Shown here: one piece after another, positions 49,442-59,450 of the stretch
Layout of the letters: the number at the start of each line of letters is the position of its first letter
Numbering within the stretch: the first letter of the stretch is position 1
From: Taeniopygia guttata
Lineage: Eukaryota; Chordata; Aves; Passeriformes; Estrildidae
Assembly (NCBI RefSeq): GCF_048771995.1
Contig: NC_133028.1
Coordinates: 73,578,501-73,642,500, forward strand
Direction: 5' to 3'
Length of the DNA stretch: 64,000 nucleotides
The notes under the pieces: generated by a model
Databases searched by the model: none
Told to the model about the DNA's origin: nothing
The model's input: only the letters and a program-made list of their open reading frames with translations
Program-made: the position numbers and the translations under genes

Positions 49442-50940
49442 TCGTTTCTTATGTTTTTAAAGGATGTGTTTTTAAAGGCTTACAATGGTTTTTCTGGGTC
49501 GTAGCATGAAGAAGAGGGTAGGTTTTTAATTCGGTTGTGGAGGCTTTTATTAGCGTGAGTGCGTAGTGTTTGTTTTGGTGGCTTGAGGTAGTGTCCTGTA
49601 CTTAATTAGTTAGGTTGTTTGTTTTTTTAATATGTTGATGATTGCATTCTTGTTTATTATATTATAGGGGTTTTATTCATTTGGCTTATTTGATTGCCGT
49701 GTGTGTTTTATTGTTGCAGGGAATTTGGGAGTTGTTGTTTATGGTTACATTTCTCTTTTGGCGACGTGCTTATTTCTAAGTGGTATTTGTGTTTTGATGG
49801 TTTGAGGCATTATGGGTTTATTGAGTTAGGAATAATTATTTTGCTTTGTTAATATGATTTTTTTTTTGGTAGTTTGATGTATTTGGTTGTTGTTTTTTAT
49901 TAGTTTTGTTTTTGGGAACGTGAGTATTTCTATGGTGGATCTTTTTAGGTAGTTATTTTATTTCGGTGGTGAATCTTTTCTTTCTTCGTGGTTCCGATTT
50001 TGTTATATCGGTAATTATTTGGTGGTTTTTTTTCGTTCATTTTATAGAGTATTGGGTTCTCTTTATGCGTTAGTATAGTGGTAGAGTTTTGGGGTTTGAT
50101 TTTTAATTTTTTTTCTAAGAAACGTTCGGGGTCTGTTGTATGGTTTGGAGTATAGTAAGTTAGTTGGCTTTTTTTTTTTTTCTTAATGTCTTTTTGTGAT
50201 TTGCTGTGTGGGTTTTGTTATGAACAAAACAGCTTGGCTGCGACACTTGGCTTGGGCTAAGTACTGACATTGAAATGTTAAATAGCTAATTGTTCCTGGG
50301 AATCACCTACCTCCCCCCACCCGCACTACCATTCTATAGGTCTTTTTAGAAATGTGTGTGTCATTTTTGTGATGTGATAAGAACCGCTAGTGAAAGAAGT
50401 GTAGTGCGGGTTTTTTTGCCGGTAGTTGGTTGGCTGTGGAACCTTTCTGAATATTTTGGACGGCATTGTTGGGAATTTGATGCTGTTTTGGCATTTTAGT
50501 TTGAGGAACTGGATTAGAACTGCAAAGTTTTAACTCGAATGAAACAAAAGGAATGCATAAATACGAAAATAGGAATATAAAACTTCAATTTTAAATATGA
50601 ACGGAAAACATATAAATAAAACATGTAACATGAATAATGTTATCCATTACTATTAGGTATTATATTGTTTGATATAGGGTATTTTATATGTTTATATACA
50701 TATACATGTAGATTATAAATATAAATATGCATTTAGAAACGTATAATTAATACATGTGGATATATAAATATGACAAAATAATAGGAATCAATACAGTACA
50801 TAATGCATATTTTACTGTATATGTCTTATTATGACACATTATATGTCATAGGAATTATAGCTCGAAATATAGTACCTCAAGATACTGTGATAGAATATAT
50901 AAGTACTTGTGAAAATCGAAAATAGAAATAAAGAAATATC
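49390..50940 (+). other. G/T-rich and AT-rich stretches, module U copy C
   Basis: Counterpart of 4,380-5,830 with the same C-depleted bias, then AT-rich sequence. Many small indels distinguish it from copies A and B. No gene or RNA recognised. Confidence 0.6.
50216..50331. mobile_element. 116-bp insertion of unknown origin in copy C
   Basis: Copies A and B run directly from GTGGGTT to TCTATAGG. Copy C has about 116 bp in between, with balanced base composition and a C-rich end (CTACCTCCCCCC), unlike the surrounding G/T-rich DNA. It begins TGTTATGAACAAAAC. It could be a fragment of an LTR or other element, but I cannot name it and see no clear target-site duplication. Confidence 0.3.
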
Positions 50941-50948
50941 TAAATATA

Positions 50949-52616
50949 GTTTAAAGTAAAGGGGATTTTAATTGTCTATTTGGTAGTAGGTAGGGGTTTT
51001 ATTATAAAAATGATAAATATAAATAAAATAAAATTAGAAATCTATGTATAGAAATATATCCTAAATACGTTAAGAGCTATATAAAATCTCAAAGGTAAGT
51101 AACTATAAGTATTAGCGGTATGTACGAAATAGAATTGAAATGAAAATTTATCTATCTTGCTACCTTATTATCTATATAATATATATTTATAGATACATCA
51201 ATATAAAGGAGTAATGCGCATGTGACTATAATGATGAAAAAATATATGAATATTCAAGTAGCGTTTAAAGAAAGGGATTTTTTTGCTTTTATTTGATTAG
51301 AGGCAGGGTTTTAATGGAAAAACGATGAATATACATTTTGTTTTGGTATCTATCTAAATATGGATATCTAAATATGGAATTCTTTTAAGCTGCATCCCAA
51401 GCAGATCTGAAGACAAAGGTAGAGAGCTGGTGGATGTAGGTAATCTATGTTTATTGTGAAACTTTAATTTATAACTAAATGGGTCTATAAATTAGCATTG
51501 CTTATATATTGTAGTTTCTCATATACATCTCAGGTGATCTCAGACATCAATTTAAACAATTGAGGGCTTAACAGAAGAGGAAATCAAAAGATATTGGTTG
51601 ATTTCTCCTTGTATGCCAACACAGAAGTATCTGTTCATATTGCTTTTTGAATATAGGGGACATTCTTTGTAATGCACTAAAAAAAAAAATTAAAACCTAT
51701 TGGGTTGTACAAATTTTTCATTAAAAAATTGTACTAATTTGTGCCAATTTCCTAATACAAAGCTATACTACACTATTATAGTTCTCTAAAAATAGGAAAA
51801 ATTACTTTTTAATGTACTAGCTGTTCTAGAAGTGCCATATATTTTAGCAATAGTTAGTACATTTTTGTTTTAATGAATACTGTATCATGTGTATCCTGTA
51901 AAATTTGCCTGCAAAATAACCGCATATCCAGCAAAGAATCCTGCATAGTTTTTACTATTCCAAAAAACACAATGGAAGAAGAACCATCTGTGTTGAGGGA
52001 CATCCAGGTGGAAAGCAACTCTTGCAAAGGCAAGGATTTTAGCAACATCCATTTAGAATCTACTTCATAGACTCTGAGAATTTTCATGTGTTTACAGCTG
52101 GAAATAAATCTACTGGAAAGAATCTGGGCTTGAATATGTTTGAGCACAACACACATTTTAAATTGTTAATTGTAAATTAAATGTAAATAAAAATAAGTAT
52201 GAGGAAGAGATAGACTATAAATAACACCATACATCAATCTACAATAAAAATGTACATTTGAACATAAATGCGAAAAATAATGATAAATTTAGACGGAGTT
52301 TAAAGAAAGGGATTTTTAAAAAAATTTTTACTTGCATAGAGGCAGGGGTTTATTTTAAGCCCTATAAACCTTTCAGAAATAGAAATCTAACTATAGAAAT
52401 ATGTAAGCAATGTATTAAGCAATGCATAGAAATATGAATTGTAATAAAGGAATAAATGTAAGAAATTATAAAAATACAATTACACATCAATATACGTTAT
52501 AAATCCGAATGTGAATATAAATATGAAAAATATAAAAATAAAAGAGCTTGAAATGCAGTTTAAAAGAGAAGGTTTTTGCTTTTGGTTCCTGTTGGGTTAG
52601 AGGCAGGGTTTTTTGC
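50949..52616 (+). repeat. AT-rich tandem repeat of about 260 bp, left copy
   Basis: Conserved boxes lie at 50,949-51,006, 51,263-51,317, 52,298-52,356 and 52,558-52,615. Spacing is about 314 bp, then 1,035 bp (260 plus an insertion of about 775 bp), then 260 bp. Each box reads GTTTAAA(G), a GGG run, a T-rich spacer, then TAGAGGCAGGG(G)TTTT, and sits in TATAAATA-rich DNA. The last box abuts a CpG island. Confidence 0.75.
51375..52210. other. Insertion of about 775 bp within the AT-rich repeat
   Basis: Absent from the related region at 58,655-59,060. It is AT-rich, with two short open frames (51,854-52,156 on -, 51,873-52,070 on +) that I do not recognise. A segment near 52,168-52,211 matches 58,996-59,040 in reverse orientation, which suggests an inversion or foldback at the right edge. 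No transposon signature seen. Confidence 0.4.
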
Positions 52617-53545
52617 TGGCGTTCTTTTCCGCGCGGGATGTTTTGGGGCATTTGCTGCAGGGCAGGTTCCGGAGGGCATCGCGCCCGTTCTTTTCTGCCG
52701 CCGGCCCCGCCCGCGGCCCCGAGGCGAGCGGCGGCCCCCGGCGGTGGCGGGCGGCAGTGCTGCCGCCCTGTGGGCAGAGGGCGGTACTGCAGCCCGCCGC
52801 CCGCGGCCGCCATCTTGGGAGTGGCTTGTCGCGGACTCGCTTGACCTTCTCGAGATGGCGCGAAAAAGAGGACGTCGGCATTCGAGGACCCGTGTCTGTT
52901 TTTTCTACACTGCCTGAATGGTCCCCAACGCCGGCGCCCCCCGACGGGATTTCCCGCGGCGGTTCCGGTGCCGTGCACAGGGGCTGTGGGGTCAGCAGCA
53001 CCGCGAGCGTGCGGGTTTTTGGCGGGGGCCGACGGGCATCGGCGTAATACGCCTCTCTCCGTCCAGGTCCCCACGGGCCGCCATCTTGCGAGTCCCTGGT
53101 GGCGGGCTCGCTTGAAAAGTGCTGCCGCCTTGTGGGCAGAGGGCGGTACTGCAGCCGCCGGTGCCGGGGCGGGAGCGCGCGGCGAGCGGCGCGCGGGGCG
53201 GTGTCTGTGAGCGCAGGGCGGGGGGCGGCGGCGGCTCGGGCGGCCCGAGCCTCAAAAACAAGCTCTGGTCAGGAAACAAGCTTGGTGCTTTGCGCGCAGA
53301 AGAGGAATTTCCAGTGCGCATGCGCCTAGCGGCCATGACACTGTACGGAAAATGGAACTCTGCTGTAGGAAGGCGGCCATGATGCTGTACGGAAATTCCA
53401 GTGCGCATGCGCAGGGCGGCCATGACACTGTACGGAAAATGGAACTCTGCTGTAGGAAGGCGGCCATTATGCTGTACGGAAATTCCAGTGCGCATGCGCA
53501 AAGCGGGCGTCCTGCAAAGGGAACCGCGCATGCGCACTGCGTGGG
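52610..53545. promoter_or_regulatory. CpG island with TATA-less promoter features, left copy
   Basis: Dense CpG from about 52,620. YY1-type GCCGCCATCTTG lies at about 52,806 and 53,077. CTCF-like GGGCAGAGGGCGGTACTGC lies at about 52,772 and 53,134. Four NRF1-type GCGCATGCGC sites lie at 53,314-53,536. These are hallmarks of housekeeping, often bidirectional, promoters. The direction of transcription is not clear. 52,220-53,157 is duplicated at 59,060-59,984. Confidence 0.65.
53311..53500 (+). repeat. 87-bp tandem repeat with NRF1 and YY1-like sites
   Basis: Units start at 53,311, 53,398 and 53,485 (the third is partial). Each begins CCAGTGCGCATGCGC, a palindromic NRF1-type site. Each full unit also has two GCGGCCAT (YY1-like) words and CTGTACGGAAA twice. 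A fourth NRF1-type site follows near 53,526. The repeat multiplies binding sites at fixed spacing inside a CpG island. Confidence 0.75.
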
Positions 53546-53559
53546 GGGGGGAGAACCTT

Positions 53560-53690
53560 GCCATCTGTTTTTTGGGGGTTTGGGATTTTTGGAAATTTGG
53601 TGTTTTGGGAGTTTGGGGGGTTTTGGGGATTTGGGAATTTGGGGTTTGGGATTTTGGGGATTTGGGGATTTGGGGTTCGGGTTCCCGGGA
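53560..53690 (+). repeat. G/T-rich minisatellite
   Basis: Degenerate repeats of GGGGATTTGGG and TTTGGGG on the + strand. Its composition is the complement of the C/A-rich repeat starting near 53,780, so the two could pair as a long imperfect hairpin around the exon-like segment 53,725-53,766. Confidence 0.7.
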
Positions 53691-53724
53691 TCCCGGCCCT
53701 GCTCAGCCTCTCCCGGATCCGCAG

Positions 53725-53766
53725 CAGCTCCGGAACCGCCTCGAAACGGAGCCGGGACCCGCCCGG
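53725..53766 (+). CDS. Candidate 42-bp exon
   Basis: Lies between a pyrimidine-rich acceptor (CAG at 53,722-53,724) and a CCCGG|GTGAGC donor at 53,767. All three frames are open; one gives QLRNRLETEPGPAR. The strong acceptor at 55,131 could be its partner, with 53,767-55,131 as intron. There is no homology I recognise. The setting, downstream of a CpG-island promoter, fits a first or second exon. Confidence 0.3.
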
Positions 53767-53879
53767 GTGAGCCTGAAACCCCAAATCCCCCAAAAATCCC
53801 CCTAAACCTCAAACATCCCCCAAAAATCCCCTAAATTTCAAATTCCCAAACCCCCCCCCCCCCAAACCCCCCCAAAAAA

Positions 53880-55060
53880 CACTAGACCTCAAAAAAACCC
53901 AAAACCCCAAAATCCTCCAAAAATCCCCAAAATCCCAAACCCCCAAATCCCCTACATCCCCAAAAACCCCAAATATTCCCCAAAAATCCCCTCAATTCCA
54001 AAATCCCAAACCCCAAAAATCCCCCAGATCCCAAACCCCCAAAATCCCCTAAAAATCCCCCCTGAAGTCCCCCAAATCCCCAAAACCCCCCAAATATCCC
54101 CCCCAAAAATCCCCCAAACCCCAAAATCCTCCAAAAATCCCCAAATCCCAAACCCCAAAATCCCCTAAATCCCCCCAAACCCCAAAATGCTCCAAAAATC
54201 CCCCAAAAATCCCCTAAATCCAAAATCCCAAACCCCAAAAATCCCCTAAATCCCAAAATCCTCCAAAAATCCCCCAAAAATCCCCAAAATCCCAAACCCC
54301 CAAATCCCCTACATCCCCAAAAACCCCAAATATTCCCCAAAAATCCCCTCAATTCCAAAATCCCAAACCCCAAAAATCCCCCAGATCCCAAACCCCCAAA
54401 ATCCCCTAAAAATCCCCCCTGAAGTCCCCCAAATCCCCAAAACCCCCCAAATATCCCCCCCAAAAATCCCCCAAACCCCAAAATCCTCCAAAAATCCCCA
54501 AATCCCAAACCCCAAAATCCCCTAAATCCCCCCAAACCCCAAAATGCTCCAAAAATCCCCCAAAAATCCCCTAAATCCAAAATCCCAAACCCCAAAAATC
54601 CCCTAAATCCCAAAATCCTCCAAAAATCCCCCAAAAATCCCCAAAATCCCAAACCCCCAAATCCCCTACATCCCCAAAAACCCCAAATATTCCCCAAAAA
54701 TCCCCTCAATTCCAAAATCCCAAACCCCAAAAATCCCCCAGATCCCAAACCCCCAAAATCCCCTAAAAATCCCCCCTGAAGTCCCCCAAATCCCCAAAAC
54801 CCCCCAAATATCCCCCCCAAAAATCCCCCAAACCCCAAAATCCTCCAAAAATCCCCAAATCCCAAACCCCAAAATCCCCTAAATCCCCCCAAACCCCAAA
54901 ATGCTCCAAAAATCCCCCAAAAATCCCCTAAATCCAAAATCCCAAACCCCAAAAATCCCCTAAATCCAAAAATCCCCCAAAAATCCCCAAAATCCCAAAC
55001 ACCCAAATCCCCTAAATCCCAAAAAAACCCAAATATTCCCCAAAAATCCCCTAAATTGGG
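53880..55060 (+). repeat. Nearly G-free 357-bp minisatellite
   Basis: Three near-perfect 357-bp units (phases at 53,952, 54,309 and 54,666) plus partial ends, built from CCCCAAAATCCC and AAATCCCC words. The + strand has only about four G per unit. The - strand therefore has regular GGGG tracts able to form G-quadruplexes. A 441-codon minus frame of Gly, Phe, Trp and Ile is a by-product of composition. It probably sits in an intron. Confidence 0.9.
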
Positions 55061-55131
55061 GATTTGGGAATTTTGGGATTTGGGAATTCCCGCCCCTCCC
55101 CCCTCCCTCATTCCCGTTTTTTTTTTTTCAG

Positions 55132-55480
55132 CTCCCGCCGGGAATTCCGGACCCCCCCGCCCAAACGGCTCCGAGCAGCTCCAGAAAATACCCAAAAAAA
55201 TTCCCAAAATTCCCAGGAAATCGTGGAGAAAGCGGCGCCGGCCCGGAGGCTGCAGATCCCCGCCGGAAATCCGGGAATTCCGACAGGAAATTCAGGAATT
55301 CTGGCGGAAAATTCAGGAATTCCAGAAAGAAATTCGGGAATTCCAGTTGGAAATTCAGGAATTCCAACGGGAAATTCGGGACTCCTGGCTGGAAATGCAG
55401 GAATGGCATCAGGAAATCCGGGAATTCTGTCAGGAAATCCGGGAATTCCGGGAATCCCGGTGCGTTCCCAACTTTCCGTG
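55132..55480 (+). CDS. Candidate exon with coiled-coil-type heptads
   Basis: Follows a strong acceptor (CCCG, a T run, then CAG at 55,129-55,131). In one frame a basic stretch (SWRKRRRPGG) precedes about ten heptads of the form EIxEFxx (about 55,260-55,460), with I and F spaced 3-4, the a/d pattern of a coiled coil. The heptads arise from a 21-bp GGAAATTCxGGAATTC repeat. The other two frames are also open, so coding is uncertain. Confidence 0.3.
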
Positions 55481-55560
55481 GCTCAGTTTTACGGGAGCCG
55501 GAATTACCGGGACCCCCCGGAGTGGAAACGGCTCCGGGAGCTGCTGGGGCACGGAGAGAT
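55480..55560 (+). CDS. Candidate exon segment
   Basis: After GTGGCTCAG (acceptor-like, about 55,477-55,485) one frame reads FYGSRNYRDPPEWKRLREL. This segment escapes the surrounding GGAATTCC repetition and has a normal, charged protein composition. The frame then runs back into repeat. Family not recognised. It could be the unique end of a repeat-rich exon. Confidence 0.25.
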
Positions 55561-55855
55561 CCCGGAAAAAACCCGGAATTCCGACAGGAAATTCCGGAAT
55601 CCCGGCGGGAAATCCGGGGATTCCGCCAGGAAATCCGGGAATTCCGCCAGGAAATCTGGGAATTCTGCCAGGAAGGGCAGCTCCAAAGGCAAAGGGAGCA
55701 GCGGGAATTCCCGGAATTCCAGGCTGGGGAATTCCAGGATTGAGAATTCCCAGATTTCCAATGTTGAGAACTCCCGGAATTCCAGGATGGGGAATTCCCG
55801 GATTTCCGGGATTGGGAATTCCTGCAGAATTCCAGGATGAAGAATTCCCTCATTT
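55560..55855 (+). repeat. GGAATTCC-rich degenerate repeat
   Basis: Dense, overlapping words GGAATTCC, GGGAATTC and CAGGAAATCCG at 15-21 bp spacing, running up to the exon at 55,866. One frame repeats EIREFRQ-type heptads, another GNSGIP-type pentads. It is the same family as 55,250-55,460. Confidence 0.7.
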
Positions 55856-55865
55856 GCTTTGATAG

Positions 55866-56163
55866 ACTTTCCTGCCCCTGGCACAGAGGGAGGGGCTATA
55901 AACCAAATTGTCATTACAAATCTGTCTGAAAAGGACCTAAAATTAGATGCCATGAAAATGGCTCTGGGAATCCCCAAAGTCCCAGCTACGGTAAGAATCA
56001 GACTTTGTGCCTCTGTCCTGGAAGAGCACAGCACTGCAATGCATCCTAACACATTTTGCAACCTTCTAACAGATATATTTCATCTCATGCAAGAAGACAG
56101 ATGAGTAATTCCCAGGAGCTTCATGCAAAATTGGCCCTAAAGCAGATCCCAGTAGGCATCAAG
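55866..56163 (+). pseudogene. 5' exon region of a helical-repeat protein, disrupted
   Basis: After TTGATAG (acceptor at 55,864-55,865) a frame reads DFPAPGTEGG, then NLSEKDLKLDAMKMALG, in the style of HEAT/ARM helices. A strong donor (ACG|GTAAGA) lies at 55,990/55,991. However, the frame also continues in protein-like sequence to a stop at 56,102. Just beyond, in another frame, SNSQELHAKLALKQIPVGIK ends at an AAG|GTAAGC donor (56,163). A one-base shift near 56,100 would join them. Either two exons or one damaged exon is present. Confidence 0.4.
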
Positions 56164-56362
56164 GTAAGCAAAGAAATGTAGCCCTTTCCATTTTAGCCAG
56201 CTGCAGTTGACAACAGATTTCAAATTTAGACTTCAAACATTCTCATGAAGAAATTAACCCTTAGGTTGTTGTGGCTTTACTGTGATCCATGTAAAATAGC
56301 ACCTTTTCCTTGTGCATTTTTTTTAACACAACACTTTTTTTTTTTTATTTTTTCCTTGCTAG

Positions 56363-56467
56363 GCTGGATTCTGTATGCTGCAAGGCTGTCATATCAGGAT
56401 ATGCTGCAAAAGAGTTTGTTGCATCTTCTTCCTGAAAAGTTGGTGGAGTTTCTCTCTATGCAGAGGG
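56363..56467 (+). CDS. Possible exon of the helical-repeat protein
   Basis: A long T/pyrimidine tract and TTGCTAG acceptor (56,361-56,362) precede a segment that is amphipathic in one frame (ILYAARLSYQDMLQKSLLHL). A weak donor-like GG|GTACAA lies near 56,467. The phase does not match the preceding donor, so this is either part of a degenerate gene or not an exon. Confidence 0.25.
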
Positions 56468-56559
56468 TACAACATTTATGGTCAGGACAGGGTTTTCTTG
56501 CTTTGTGGTTTTCTTGCTGCTGCTGCTGCTTTTAAAGGGGTCAACACTTAGCTCCAGGA

Positions 56560-58640
56560 AACTGAAACTAAATGTGAGCAGGGACTGGAGGAAGGAAGCA
56601 GGGAGGATCCACTACAAGATTCCAAAAACTAAATAAAGCAGGATTCAACTGCCAGTGGCTGAATAGCAGCAATTTATGAGCTGTTCCTCAAAAGCCCCAG
56701 ACAAGCACCAAGTCCTGTGGGAAGCTGGAGATTGACAGAAGACACCTCCAGAAGAGTCTGCTGTTGAAATTTCCTTTAAGCCTTTTTTTTTTTTTTTTTT
56801 TTTTTTTTCAAGTGGATCATCCAGACCTGGCAAATGCATAAGGTCAGCCCTTGGAAGAGCAAAAAGCTCTCGCCAAGAAAACCAAACGAGTGGCTGAAAT
56901 CTGTCCATTTGTCTGCCTGTCTTTTTGGCCTTGGATTACTGTGCTTTTCAAAGCTATTCTTTCATAACTTGGATAAAAAGGTAAATGTTTCATATAGCCC
57001 CGCAAGTAGTAATCATCCTGTCCATGCAAAAAAAACCTGCTGCCTGAGGGATGGGCCCCAAACCAGAGGTGTTTCTCATTTACCTACAAAGCGTCTGGCT
57101 TTAGCATGTGTAGTCAGTTTTTGTGAACATGTGAGTCCATTGCCTGCTCTAACAGAGTTAGTGACTTACTTTCAGTGGTTGTAGAGAGTTTCCCTGAAAC
57201 AGCACTGTTTGTAGTCCACTGTGTGACTTAGGAGACACAATAGCCAGACAATTCTGCAAGTGTAATATAACTGTATGTGGCGTTCCCAGAAAATGCTCTG
57301 AAGTCTTCTCTCCGTTGCACCATGGTGATAAAAACCACTGCTGCTTTTCAAGCTCCACGAGGCCATGCTGTGCTGTGCTGAAAGGGATAGAAAAGCCAAT
57401 TAGCTCTGAAAAGTGAAGGGCAGGCAGAGAGGGGTGCTCTGGCCTGGAATTCCCTCCCTTTGGCAGCAGCAAAGGTCAGCTGTGCAGCCAAATTTCAGTG
57501 ACCACATGTGGATCCAGCTTGTGCGTGTTGCCAGCTATCTGCACAGGGAGTGGGAGAGGGTGGGGAGGAAGAATTGATTCTGGAAGGGGAAAGCCTGAGT
57601 TAAAGGGAAAAGTGGAGTGAAATGTGACAGCTGGGATTTCCAGAAGATAGTTTGATGGATGCTGGCCATCCAGCTTCCCTAGAACTCTTTATCAGTAACA
57701 CCCTCTATATCTCCCTGAGTGACTTTTAGCCTGTCTGGCAGTTTTCAGCACCAGTGTGTGAGCGAAAAGAGGTGGAAGGCAGTTCTCTCTGATTTGGCAG
57801 CTCTGGGACTTTGTGCTGCTGGCTGAGGGTCTGGATTCCTCAGGAACTTCCTGGCTACCTGTGGCTCCCACAGGCTTGTAGGACTGTGCTTAGAGAAACC
57901 CTGAGCTGCCCGATGTCTGCTCTTGCTGCAGCTCTTCTGAATAGTCCTGGGTGTGGATGTGAGCCTGCAGTCCTTGGGAGGCAGAATTCACTCCACAATC
58001 CCAAGGGACTTGCTCTATCTGTCAGTGCAGGCCAGCTGTGGGAATCCTCCAAGTCCCTTTATCCTGTTCTGTGTGTCAAGGCCCTGTGGCTGACCACGAG
58101 TGCCCCGAGCTGCCATGGACCCTTCTTGCAAGGGCAATTGTTTTCAGAGTCAGCGTAGGTGCTGGCTACCTTTGGAAAAGTGTGAATACCCCGGGGAAAT
58201 CCATGGGGCAGACACCTTGGGCCATACTGTGTGCTGGCACCATCAGCAGGCATGATACAGACAGAGGTGCTTTGCTTTTGGTGTGAAACTTTGGTAATGG
58301 TGAGACTTCTTGGTTAGGTCAGAAGGTTTTAGAGGGAAATGTCCACTCACGTGATCAAAAGAGAAGATCCTGGCATGGTTAAAAATGGGAAACAGTGAGC
58401 TTGTAGGTTTAGGTGATCTGCTTGTGGTCATTCTTCAGACTTTTAATATTCATGCAGAAGTTTGGCAGAAACAGGAAACTTATGTGTAGACCAAAATCAG
58501 TTCAGCTTCTACAGTAAATGGTATTAACTGGTGTTATGTAGCTTTGACCCTTTGGAGAGATCTAAATCTGGCCTTTCCCAAGTTCTGATGGAGTAAAATA
58601 ACTGTTTCCCAGTCTTTTATTTGCAGATGCTCTAAATATT
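56560..58640 (+). other. Intron-like unique sequence
   Basis: No convincing exon, RNA or transposon recognised. It holds a 20+ base T run near 56,787-56,809 and ordinary composition. Short frames such as 57,811-58,158 show no family resemblance. It lies between candidate exons of the helical-repeat gene. Confidence 0.4.
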
Positions 58641-58654
58641 GTTGCTGGGGATCT

Positions 58655-59450
58655 ATATAAAAAATTCAAAGGTAAGTAAAAATAAGTATTAGCAGTATGT
58701 GTGAAATATAATATAAATAATAATTTGTCTATCTTGCTACCTTAATATATATATATATATATATGATATATATATATATATGATATATATTTCTAAATAC
58801 GTCACTATAAAGTAGAAATGCAAATGTGACTATAATGATGAAAACAATATATAAATATTCAAGTATCGTTTAAAGAAGGGGCTTTTTTTTTGCTTTTTAT
58901 TTGGTTAGAGGCAGGGTTTTAATGGAAGAAAAATGAATATACCTTTTATTTTGATATCATTCTAAATATAGAAATATATATTCAATGTATGCAGAGATTT
59001 TTCTATTCTATCTCTTCTGAATATTTATTTTCATTTCTATTTTATACTTTCATATAACACCATACATCAATCTACATTTTAAACGTAAATTTGAATATAA
59101 ATGCGAAATATAGAGATAAATTTAAACGCAGTTTAAAAGAAAAGGGGTTTTTAAAAGATTTTTACTTGGATAGAGGCAGGGGTTTATTTTAAGCAATAGA
59201 AACCTTTTAGAAATAGAAATCTATCTATAGAAATATGTAAGCAATGTATTAAGCAATGCATAAAAATATAAATTGTAATAAAGGAATAAATGTAAGAAAT
59301 TATAAAAATACAATTACACATCAATATACATTAGTAATCCGAATGTGAATATAAATATGAAAAATATAAAAATAAAAGAGCTTGAAATGCAGTTTAAAAG
59401 AGAAGGTTTTTGCTTTTGGTCCCTGTTGGGTTAGAGGCAGGGGTTTTTTG
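58655..59450 (+). repeat. AT-rich tandem repeat of about 260 bp, right copy
   Basis: Homologous to 51,067-52,610 without the 775-bp insertion. Boxes lie at 58,868-58,925, 59,131-59,190 and 59,392-59,450, spaced 263 and 261 bp. It includes a TATATA microsatellite at about 58,746-58,790. It ends against a CpG island, as the left copy does. Confidence 0.75.

Larger units (their letters stand above)
48083..51008 (+). repeat. Module U, diverged and truncated copy C
   Basis: Matches 3,071-5,890 at offset 45,012 for the first 1.3 kb with scattered substitutions. After about 49,390 it has many indels across the G/T-rich and AT-rich parts. Homology ends at about 51,008, just after the conserved box. 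CpG island 2 and its promoter are absent, and a different AT-rich region and CpG island follow. This is the oldest-looking of the three modules and marks the right border of the satellite domain. Confidence 0.85.

Noticed and set aside
53882..55207. 441-codon minus-strand frame rich in Gly, Phe and Trp.
   Set aside because: Produced by the nearly G-free 357-bp minisatellite, with no non-repetitive part.
58746..58790. TATATA run as a promoter.
   Set aside because: It is a dinucleotide microsatellite within AT-rich repeat DNA.
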